Shown piece by piece: positions 1 to 5,024 of a stretch of 7,300 nucleotides of DNA. Position 1 is the stretch's first letter; every line of letters begins with the position of its first letter. The notes below the pieces were generated by a model. The model had not been told where the DNA came from, made no database searches, and saw only the letters and a program-made list of their open reading frames with translations. A program made the position numbers and the translations under genes. Source of the stretch: Planctomycetota bacterium (lineage in GTDB: Bacteria; Planctomycetota; B129-G9); contig JAUXGI010000049.1 in the NCBI GenBank assembly GCA_030622295.1, forward strand, positions 1 to 7,300, given 5' to 3'.

Positions 1-230
1 GATTTGCGGCTGGCGCCCCCGGGTTGACGGGACGCAAGGCGAGGGGGTCAGACGCTGAGGAGGAGGGCCGTCCGCCTCGGGCGGATCGGCCCGACGGGAA
101 GGGTCTGACTCCCTGAGCCTTCTCTCTCGTGGTGAGAAATGCAGGCTAGGGAGGAACCCGCCGCAGGGCGGACTAACGCAGCCAAACGTTAATCAATCGC
201 AACAGGAGTATCACAGTTGGAGGAGAAGAC
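1..230. other. Spacer upstream of the LysM gene
   Basis: I can support no gene here. Bases 1-38 could be the tail of an upstream gene or more spacer. Bases 39-117 hold a copy of the spacer repeat family (separate entry). Bases 158-171 form a short hairpin (CCGCC, loop GCAG, GGCGG) without a T-run, so it is not a convincing terminator. I see no clear -35/-10 promoter. The spacer ends with a strong Shine-Dalgarno sequence, GGAGGAG at 219-225, five bases before the ATG at 231. Confidence 0.6.
39..117. repeat. REPIN-like spacer repeat, copy A
   Basis: The left arm GGGGGTCAGACGC (43-55) and right arm GGGTCTGACTCCC (101-113) are imperfect inverted repeats of each other. Between them is a long hairpin: GGGCCG (65-70) pairs with CGGCCC (87-92), and inside it TCCGCC (71-76) pairs with GGCGGA (80-85) around loop TCG, with T86 bulged. 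The flanks match copy E (4929-5002) exactly over 39-64 versus 4929-4954 and over 93-113 versus 4977-4997, although the central hairpins differ completely. The two-arm layout resembles REPINs, i.e. paired REP sequences in inverted orientation; that assignment is inference. Confidence 0.75.
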
Positions 231-986
231 ATGACCAAATCCGCCTATATCGGACTCTTTTCGTTGCTTGTGTTAATGGGTGCCATCAGCCTTGTGTTGC
301 CTGCGGTTGTTTCTTCGTTCTGGAACGACGGCAGCCCGCCACTGGATTCCGAGCAGCCGGACCTCAACACCACCACCATCCTCACAGACGGCAGGCCCGG
401 GCGTGCACCGGTGAGGGAGCCCGCCGCCGGCACGGGGGGCTGGACGCCCGGGGGTCCTTCTAGCAGACCGGTTCTCACACCGTACGCGACGCGCGCCAGT
501 TCCAGCGTTGCGGACGTCATGGAGAGCATCGCCCCCCGGGAAACGGCGTCGTCCGTGGCTGCCGCTTATCCGGTCCGCCATACGGTGGTGAGCGGCGATA
601 CATACTGCAAACTATCGGAGAAGTATTACGGGGCGCAGAAGTACTGGGTGCGCATCAGGGACGCCAACCCCGGCAAGGACCCGAGGAGCCTCAGGGCCGG
701 CGACGTGGTCACAATACCGCCCGCGCCCAACGACGCGCCCGCCGTCGCCTCGCGCTCACTGCCGCAAACCCGCGATGACGAACGCGCGCGAAATCCGCTC
801 AGCGGTTACAAAACCCACCGTGTCAAGAGCGGGGAAGGCTTCATAAAGATTGCTCAAGAGCAACTCGGCGACGCAGGAAAATGGCGCGGACTGTATCAAC
901 TCAACCGCCGCCTCGGCCTGGTAGAGCACGAGGGGGACCTGAAACGGAACCAGGTGATAGCCCTTTGCAAACTGCCGGGTGAGTAG
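231..986 (+). CDS. Membrane-anchored protein with two LysM domains
   Basis: A 251-residue protein that probably binds peptidoglycan in the periplasm. Residues about 7-29 are a hydrophobic stretch acting as an uncleaved anchor or signal peptide; no lipobox cysteine follows. Residues about 33-110 are a low-complexity linker rich in Pro, Gly, Ser, Thr and Ala. LysM domain 1 spans about 117-164: it begins HTVVSGDTYCKLS, has the central ANPG, and ends with the LRAGDVVTIPP type of closing motif. LysM domain 2 spans about 193-249: it begins with HRVKSGEGF, has the YQLN core, and ends NQVIALCKLP, which is more diverged. LysM modules recognise the N-acetylglucosamine backbone of peptidoglycan. No catalytic domain is visible, so it is more likely a structural or scaffolding protein than a hydrolase. 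The start is well supported by GGAGGAG at 219-225. Its position before two OmpA lipoproteins and ftsI-murE-murF agrees with a wall-related role; the exact function is unknown. Confidence 0.87.
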   Translation: MTKSAYIGLFSLLVLMGAISLVLPAVVSSFWNDGSPPLDSEQPDLNTTTILTDGRPGRAPVREPAAGTGGWTPGGPSSRPVLTPYATRASSSVADVMESIAPRETASSVAAAYPVRHTVVSGDTYCKLSEKYYGAQKYWVRIRDANPGKDPRSLRAGDVVTIPPAPNDAPAVASRSLPQTRDDERARNPLSGYKTHRVKSGEGFIKIAQEQLGDAGKWRGLYQLNRRLGLVEHEGDLKRNQVIALCKLPGE

Positions 987-1091
987 AAAGGAAACCGGAT
1001 GCGTTCTGCGCGATGGTCAACGAGAGAGGGCGCTGAACGGGAAGACGAATCAGGATGCGTGCCTGAGAGTATTCAACAAAGCGCATTGGGA

Positions 1092-1193
1092 GAGGGGGTC
1101 AGACGCTGAGGAGCCCCGTCCGCCTCAGGCGGATTGCCTGTTGCCCGTTGCCTGTTGCCCGTTGCCGTTTGGCGAATCGGGGGTCTGACGCCC
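1092..1193. repeat. REPIN-like spacer repeat, copy B, with nested insert
   Basis: The left arm GGGGGTCAGACGC is at 1094-1106 and the inverted right arm GGGTCTGACGCCC at 1181-1193. The inner stem is CCCCG (1114-1118) against CGGGG (1178-1182). Inside that stem lies the palindrome TCCGCCTCAGGCGGA (1119-1133), followed at once by a 7-bp tandem array (1134-1167). The CCCCG / ATCGGGG pieces match the two halves of the hairpin in copy E (4958-4973). Copy B therefore reads like an E-type hairpin opened by a palindrome-plus-heptamer insert, about 58 bp long. Confidence 0.72.
1134..1167. repeat. Heptamer tandem array TTGCCYG
   Basis: The units are TTGCCTG, TTGCCCG, TTGCCTG, TTGCCCG and a partial TTGCCG, with no gaps. 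T and C alternate at position 6, so a 14-bp period overlies the 7-bp one. The array abuts the palindrome at 1119-1133. It recalls the short tandemly repeated heptanucleotide (STRR) sequences known from cyanobacteria, which is a similarity of form only. Confidence 0.85.
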
Positions 1194-1242
1194 GGCCCGT
1201 GTGACTGAACACATCGGAGTTATTTGAGAACATGGAGGGACA

Positions 1243-1992
1243 ATGCGAGTAAACACAAAGATTTTTCTGGTGGCGGGGCTGATGCTTGCGGCGGCTCTCG
1301 CGGCGGGCTGCAAGGCCGCCGACACCGCCGGTGAGGATGAATATGTCTACAAGAAGCACTGGGAAAAGTCCCAGGCCGAGAAGGCCGCCCTCGAGGCCGA
1401 CCTGGACCGTCTCAGAGCGGAAAAAATCAAGGCCCGGGCGGAACTCATGCGCCTTAGAGAGGGCGCCGAACGCGCCGAGCAGGAGCGCGAGAAGTACTGG
1501 GCCGCAGAACTCGGCGACCGGGAGACGGAAATACGTCGCCTTGAGAGGGCCCTTGCAGACGTCCTCGGCGGCGCCGCGATTCGCGGCAACGGAGTGGCCG
1601 TGCCCCTGGATGCCGACATCCTGTTCGATTCCGGCAAAACCGTTATAAAGAAAGAGGGGAAAATCGCACTGCAGAAACTGCACGAGAAGGTCAAAGAGGT
1701 CCTCGTGGCGGGTAAATTCGAGATAGAGTACATCAGAATTGACGGTCACACCGACACCGACCCTATAAGATCCTCCAGGGAGTACAAAGACAACTGGATG
1801 CTCGGTGCGGGCCGCGCCAATGCCGTGCGCGCATACCTGGAGGAATTGGGCGGCTGGGCCGACGACAAATTGTACATCGCTTCCTACGCTTACAGTCAGC
1901 CGGTCAACCCCGCGGACACGAAAGAAGCCAAAAGCGCAAACCGCCGCGTGGAGATATTCATAGTGCCGGCTCCCCCATCACAGGAACCTTGA
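1243..1992 (+). CDS. OmpA-domain lipoprotein, paralogue 1
   Basis: A 249-residue predicted outer-membrane lipoprotein that tethers the membrane to peptidoglycan. Residues 1-22 are a signal peptide (MRVNTK, then a hydrophobic core) ending in a lipobox-like LAAG-C with Cys23 as the lipidation site. Lys24 at +2 is compatible with outer-membrane sorting by the E. coli rule. Residues about 36-98 are charged, Glu/Arg/Lys/Ala-rich and likely coiled coil. Residues about 115-243 form an OmpA/Pal-type domain: DILFDSGK near the start, IDGHTD (Asp171), N184-x-x-L-x-x-x-R191-A, and a closing NRRVEI. Asp171 and Arg191 match the pair that binds diaminopimelate in characterised OmpA domains (D271 and R286 of the Acinetobacter protein). 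The stretch between them is about five residues longer than in that protein. The gene is paralogous to its downstream neighbour. Its last codons and stop lie in the start of a heptamer array. It could be called Pal-like, but I see no tolB or tolQRA nearby. Confidence 0.9.
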   Translation: MRVNTKIFLVAGLMLAAALAAGCKAADTAGEDEYVYKKHWEKSQAEKAALEADLDRLRAEKIKARAELMRLREGAERAEQEREKYWAAELGDRETEIRRLERALADVLGGAAIRGNGVAVPLDADILFDSGKTVIKKEGKIALQKLHEKVKEVLVAGKFEIEYIRIDGHTDTDPIRSSREYKDNWMLGAGRANAVRAYLEELGGWADDKLYIASYAYSQPVNPADTKEAKSANRRVEIFIVPAPPSQEP

Positions 1993-2068
1993 ATCCGCCT
2001 GAGGCGGAAACTTTGAACCTTGAACCTTGAACCTTGAACTTTGAACTTTGAACTTCGAACCTTTAACA
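1984..2068. repeat. Heptamer array TTGAACY interrupted by a 15-bp palindrome
   Basis: Seven or eight heptamers run from 2013 to 2068: three TTGAACC, three TTGAACT, then TCGAACC and a decayed TTTAACA. Upstream, GAACC (1984-1988) and TTGAA (1989-1993) continue the repeat. The palindrome TCCGCCTGAGGCGGA (1994-2008; 7-bp arms, 1-bp centre) then breaks it. Removing 1994-2010 restores a perfect TTGAACT unit, so the palindrome looks inserted into the array. The TGA stop of the preceding gene (1990-1992) is part of a heptamer. Confidence 0.85.
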
Positions 2069-2087
2069 CTTTTTCAGGGAGGGGATT

Positions 2088-2855
2088 ATGCGAAGAGTTC
2101 TTACGTTATGCATGGCTTTGATGGTTATCGGCGTGCCGATGCTGCTGGTGGGCTGCCAGTCGGGAGTGCCGGAAGACAGATTCAGGGAACTCCAGGAAAA
2201 GCGCGGTATGCTGGTCAATGAGAAAGCCGCGCTGCAAGAGCGGGTGAACCAGTTGCGCGCCGAACTGGCGGCACTCGAGGCGGACCTCGCCAACCTGGAT
2301 CAGGTGCGCGGGGACCGCGACAAGATTGCGGCCGACCTCGTCGCAAAACAAAGGGAACTCAGTGAACTGGAGCGCCGGCTGGCCGACCAGAAGTCCGAAA
2401 ACGAACGCCTGCGCGACAAACTCGTCAAGGCAGGCTTCAACGCAAAACTCCTCGGCGGCGGCGTCGCCGTTCCGTTGAGCGGGGACATCCTGTTTGATTC
2501 CGGCAAGACCTTCGTAAAGAACGAGGGGAAACTCGCCCTGCAAAACATGCAGGAAGGAATCAACAGAGTCCTCAAGGCCGGTGAGTTTGAAATCGACTTC
2601 ATACGCATCGACGGCCATACGGACACCGACCCCATCAGGCATTCGAAGACCAAATTCGAGGACAACTGGACGCTCGGCGCCGCCCGCGCCAACGCGGTTC
2701 GCAAGTACCTCGAAGAACTCGGCGGATGGAAGCAGTACAAGTTATCTATTGCCTCTTACGCCTACACGGTGCCCGTTGTTGCAGCCGACACCAAAGAGGC
2801 GAAGGCCAAAAACCGCCGGGTCGAGATATATCTGGTTCCCAGCTCCAGAAGGTAA
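2088..2855 (+). CDS. OmpA-domain lipoprotein, paralogue 2
   Basis: A 255-residue predicted outer-membrane lipoprotein binding peptidoglycan. The signal peptide (MRRVLTLCMALMVIGVPM) ends in a good lipobox, LLVG-C, lipidated at Cys23 with Gln24 at +2. Residues about 28-110 are a strongly heptad-like, charged helix (many Leu/Glu/Arg/Lys), likely a coiled-coil spacer or oligomerisation region. Residues about 122-251 are the OmpA domain: DILFDSGK, IDGHTD (Asp179), N193-x-x-L-x-x-x-R200-A, NRRVEI. Asp179 and Arg200 are the expected diaminopimelate ligands. By manual alignment the OmpA domain is about 70% identical to that of the upstream gene, while the N-terminal halves differ much more. This is tandem duplication with a diverged stalk. 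Shine-Dalgarno GGGAGG lies at 2077-2082, five bases before the ATG, just after the heptamer array. Confidence 0.91.
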   Translation: MRRVLTLCMALMVIGVPMLLVGCQSGVPEDRFRELQEKRGMLVNEKAALQERVNQLRAELAALEADLANLDQVRGDRDKIAADLVAKQRELSELERRLADQKSENERLRDKLVKAGFNAKLLGGGVAVPLSGDILFDSGKTFVKNEGKLALQNMQEGINRVLKAGEFEIDFIRIDGHTDTDPIRHSKTKFEDNWTLGAARANAVRKYLEELGGWKQYKLSIASYAYTVPVVAADTKEAKAKNRRVEIYLVPSSRR

Positions 2856-3080
2856 TCGGCCGCTTCTTCGGACGATTCGGCCGCCCGCGGGGGTCAGAAG
2901 TTTATCCCGACGAAGGAGGGGGCCCGCCCTTGACGGGTCTTTCCCTTTCACGCTCGGTGTCCTCGGATACCGTCTGCAAAATTATGCGAGCCGGAAGGAA
3001 AAGAGCGGCCGGGGGCCGCTCCGCCTCAGGCGGATGACCCCCGAGCGCGAACAAACTCAGTCAACCTGACCAAACAGGTA
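2856..3080. other. Spacer before ftsI, with repeat copy D and no ftsL
   Basis: A GGGGGTCA left arm (2889-2896) is matched by an exact inverted TGACCCCC at 3035-3042, bracketing 154 bp. Inside are a degenerate GGAGGGGGCC...GACGGG...TCTTTCCC stretch (about 2914-2945), reminiscent of copy A, a perfect hairpin AGCGGCC (3004-3010) / GGCCGCT (3014-3020) with loop GGG, and the palindrome TCCGCCTCAGGCGGA (3020-3034), sharing one base with the hairpin. No small FtsL-like membrane protein is encoded; the open frames crossing here are low-complexity, Arg/Pro-rich shadows. No hairpin is followed by a T-run. Confidence 0.65.
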
Positions 3081-4820
3081 ATGTCTCTGAACGCCAATCA
3101 AAAACGCAGAGCCGTCATCGCAGGCGGGGTACTCGCAGTTGCACTGTTGCTGCTTATCGGACGCCTCTACCAGATACAGATACTCTCGTCCGAGGAGTTC
3201 AGGCAAAGAGCCAGGCGGCAGTACAGAGCCGTAATAAGGGAACTGCCGCCGCGGGGCGACATCATCTGCATGGACGGGAGCAACAAAACCCTCCTTGCCG
3301 CCTCCGTCCTGCGCCCGACGCTCTCCGCCAACCCCAGGCAGATAATCGACAGGGAAGCCGTCGCCGACCGTCTCGCCCGGATACTGAACATGGACCGCGG
3401 CGAGTTGCTGCTCAAACTCAGTGACGACACCCGCCCGGACGGCGGCCCCAGGTACTACGTAATGCTTGCACGAGACCTCTCCAGCGAACAGGCCGGGGCA
3501 GTCCGCGCACTCAACGTAAAGGGACTCACGCTGAGAGACGAACCCAAACGCGTTTATCCCCAGGGGAGACTGCTCTGCACGGTACTCGGCATCGTCGGCT
3601 ACGACGAGGAGAACCTCCAGAACAAGGGCCTTGAAGGACTGGAACTCTACTACGACGATACGCTCCGGGGAGAGCCCGGCTACAGGGAATTGGTCGTGGA
3701 CGCCCTGGGCAACCGCTTGCGGTTGCCCGGGTGCAAGGAAGTGTCGGCGAAAAAAGGTGGGAACCTGCTGTTAACAGTAAATTTTCAAATCCAGCGTATC
3801 GTCGAAGAGGAACTGAGGGCGGCATTCCGAAAATGGAAGCCCGAATCCGCTACTGCTATCGTGATGGACCCGCACACGGGCGACATACTCGCCGTGGCGA
3901 ACCTGCCCGACTTCGACCCGGGCGACCCGGGCGCCTTCTCACAGGCCGCACGGCGCAACCGCGCCGTCACCGACTTCTATGAGCCGGGTTCCACCTTCAA
4001 GCCGCTGGCCGGATGCGCCGTGCTCGAGGAACGCCTCGCGGCGCTCGGAACCTCTTTCAAGTGTTTCGGTCCCGTGCGAGGCCGCACCATCGGCGACCAC
4101 GTAAGGTCCGGCTGGCTGACGATGCGCGACGTGATTGTGAGGTCTTCCAACAGGGGCGCGGCGTGGTTCGGCGTCCTGCTCGACGAAAACGGCATGAAAC
4201 TCCGCCCCTGGGTGTTGCGATTCGGTTTCGGGAAAACCACCGGCATTGATATGCCCGGCGAGGTCGCAGGCAGGGTCACCCCCGCAGGGAACTGGACCAG
4301 TCACAGCACCACCTCCGTTCCCTTCGGCCAGGAAATCGCGACAACGCCGCTGCAACTGATTCGCGCCTTCTGCAGTATCCCGAACGGCGGGTGGCTGGTG
4401 AAGCCGAGAATCGTCAAAGCCGTCCTGGATGATGATGGAAACGTCATTCGTGAAATCAGCAACGGGGAAAGGGTCCGGATAATAAGCCCGGATACCGCCC
4501 GACAGATGCAGGGCGTCCTGGCCGGTGTCGTGGCCGACCCGCACGGCACGGCGCACAGGTCCCGACTGAGAGAATACGACATGGCCGGCAAGACCGGCAC
4601 CGCCCAGAAAGTCGTAGGCGGAAGATACTCGCACTCCGTGCATGTGGGCTACTTCGTCGGCTATGCCCCCGCGCACGACCCGAAGATATGCGTGCTGGTT
4701 GTAATGAACGAACCGAAGGGGCGGTATTACGGCGGTACGGTCGCGGCGCCGACCGTATCCAAAATCATACTCCGCTCATTGAAATCGATGGGTGTTCCCG
4801 AGCAAGGGGCCGGACCCTGA
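3081..4820 (+). CDS. ftsI: Division transpeptidase FtsI (class B penicillin-binding protein 3)
   Basis: A 579-residue DD-transpeptidase that cross-links peptidoglycan stem peptides at the division septum; it is anchored in the inner membrane with its bulk in the periplasm. A short basic cytoplasmic N-terminus (QKRR, residues 7-10) precedes one membrane segment at about 11-30. The PBP dimerisation/pedestal region begins near residue 45 and includes PPRGDI (56-61). The transpeptidase domain spans about 256-565 with all three active-site motifs: S304-T-F-K307 (nucleophile Ser304, general base Lys307), S355-S-N357, and K504-T-G-T507. Length is normal for the family (E. coli about 588). There is no C-terminal PASTA domain, unlike Spo-type or Gram-positive relatives. 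FtsI is favoured over the elongation PBP2 because murE and murF follow. The start lacks a good Shine-Dalgarno: only AGG at 3076-3078, two bases from the ATG. It still gives a sensible N-terminus, and no in-frame ATG lies between it and the membrane segment. Confidence 0.95.
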   Translation: MSLNANQKRRAVIAGGVLAVALLLLIGRLYQIQILSSEEFRQRARRQYRAVIRELPPRGDIICMDGSNKTLLAASVLRPTLSANPRQIIDREAVADRLARILNMDRGELLLKLSDDTRPDGGPRYYVMLARDLSSEQAGAVRALNVKGLTLRDEPKRVYPQGRLLCTVLGIVGYDEENLQNKGLEGLELYYDDTLRGEPGYRELVVDALGNRLRLPGCKEVSAKKGGNLLLTVNFQIQRIVEEELRAAFRKWKPESATAIVMDPHTGDILAVANLPDFDPGDPGAFSQAARRNRAVTDFYEPGSTFKPLAGCAVLEERLAALGTSFKCFGPVRGRTIGDHVRSGWLTMRDVIVRSSNRGAAWFGVLLDENGMKLRPWVLRFGFGKTTGIDMPGEVAGRVTPAGNWTSHSTTSVPFGQEIATTPLQLIRAFCSIPNGGWLVKPRIVKAVLDDDGNVIREISNGERVRIISPDTARQMQGVLAGVVADPHGTAHRSRLREYDMAGKTGTAQKVVGGRYSHSVHVGYFVGYAPAHDPKICVLVVMNEPKGRYYGGTVAAPTVSKIILRSLKSMGVPEQGAGP

Positions 4821-4828
4821 TTACGCTG

Positions 4829-4880
4829 CGAGGGGGTCCGAGGGGGTCAGACGCTGATTAGCAGCCTTCGGCTGCCTTTT
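4829..4880. repeat. Spacer repeat copy C with tandem 10-bp duplication
   Basis: CGAGGGGGTC occurs twice in a row (4829-4838, 4839-4848). The second copy runs into the family left arm GGGGGTCAGACGC (4842-4854) and TGA. After that the sequence departs from copies A, B and E. Instead of GGAG plus their hairpins it continues TTA and then the hairpin GCAGCC-TTC-GGCTGC. No good inverted right arm follows, so this is a left half joined to a third kind of hairpin. Confidence 0.7.
4861..4880 (+). terminator. Terminator-like hairpin after ftsI
   Basis: The stem GCAGCC (4861-4866), loop TTC and stem GGCTGC (4870-4875) are followed by CTTTT. The shape is that of a Rho-independent terminator, but the stem is only six pairs and the T-run is four. 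It lies 40 bases past the ftsI stop and before murE, so it could attenuate rather than fully stop transcription into murE-murF. It may instead be just another hairpin of the spacer repeats. Confidence 0.45.
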
Positions 4881-4894
4881 CCTTGCGCGCTTAC

Positions 4895-4921
4895 TGACCT
4901 CAGGCATCGCCTGCGAAGTCA
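4895..4921. repeat. Imperfect hairpin in the ftsI-murE spacer
   Basis: An outer stem TGAC (4895-4898) / GTCA (4918-4921) encloses an inner stem CAGGC (4901-4905) / GCCTG (4909-4913) with loop ATC. It sits between repeat copies C and E and may be a further hairpin module. No T-run follows it. Confidence 0.5.
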
Positions 4922-4928
4922 TGCGGCT

Positions 4929-5002
4929 GCGAGGGGGTCAGACGCTGAGGAGGAAGGCCCCGATATATCGGGGCCTGACGGGAAGGGTCTGACTCCCCGA
5001 GC
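4929..5002. repeat. REPIN-like spacer repeat, copy E
   Basis: This is the most complete copy. The left arm GGGGGTCAGACGC is at 4933-4945 and the inverted right arm GGGTCTGACTCCC at 4985-4997. The centre is a perfect 20-bp palindrome, GGCCCCGATATATCGGGGCC (4956-4975). Its outer parts equal copy A base for base over 26 and 21 bp, but its centre is a different palindrome. It ends 22-27 bases before the murE start and could fold in the murE 5' leader. Confidence 0.78.
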
Positions 5003-5024
5003 CGTCGAAATCAGGACGATAGAC

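Larger units (their letters stand above)
987..1242. other. Spacer between LysM and first OmpA gene
   Basis: Bases 987-1091 show no gene, hairpin or promoter that I can support. Bases 1092-1193 hold repeat copy B with an internal heptamer array. Bases 1194-1242 lead into the next gene, with Shine-Dalgarno GGAGG at 1234-1238, four bases before the ATG at 1243. A short open frame at 979-1188 runs straight through the repeat and has no protein-like features, so I do not call it. Confidence 0.6.
4821..5024. other. Spacer between ftsI and murE
   Basis: This spacer is packed with repeats: a direct duplication and left arm (copy C), a terminator-like hairpin, a second hairpin at 4895-4921, and complete copy E. 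After copy E only about 22 bases remain before murE. They include AGGA at 5013-5016, eight bases before the ATG at 5025. I see no separate promoter. Confidence 0.65.

Noticed and set aside
23..40. GGGACGCAAGGC-like string resembling the core of a c-di-GMP-I (GEMM) riboswitch
   Set aside because: Only this short string matches. The expected GCAAACC-type upstream strand and the downstream tetraloop-receptor helix are not seen, and repeat copy A begins immediately after.
979..1188. 69-residue + strand open frame after the LysM gene
   Set aside because: Its second half is translated spacer repeat and heptamer array, and it has no Shine-Dalgarno or conserved motif.
1099..1749. 216-residue minus-strand open frame
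   Set aside because: It lies antisense to the OmpA lipoprotein gene and runs through the repeat; it has no domain-like sequence and is explained as a shadow of GC-rich coding sequence.
2013..2068. CRISPR array
   Set aside because: The units are contiguous heptamers with no spacers, and no cas genes are near.
2581..3069. 162-residue + strand open frame as a possible FtsL
   Set aside because: It overlaps the OmpA gene in another frame, is Arg/Pro/Ser/Thr-rich, and has no membrane segment or coiled coil.
3074..3083. Possible wrong start for ftsI because of the poor Shine-Dalgarno
   Set aside because: No in-frame ATG lies between 3081 and the membrane segment, and only a CTG (3066) lies just upstream; the called start gives the expected basic N-terminus plus membrane segment.
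3939..4676. 245-residue minus-strand open frame
   Set aside because: Antisense to the FtsI transpeptidase domain, whose motifs are intact on the + strand; no recognisable features of its own.
4956..4975. Perfect 20-bp palindrome as a Rho-independent terminator or operator
   Set aside because: No T-run follows, and its position inside the repeat arms explains it as the centre of copy E; no regulator gene is nearby.
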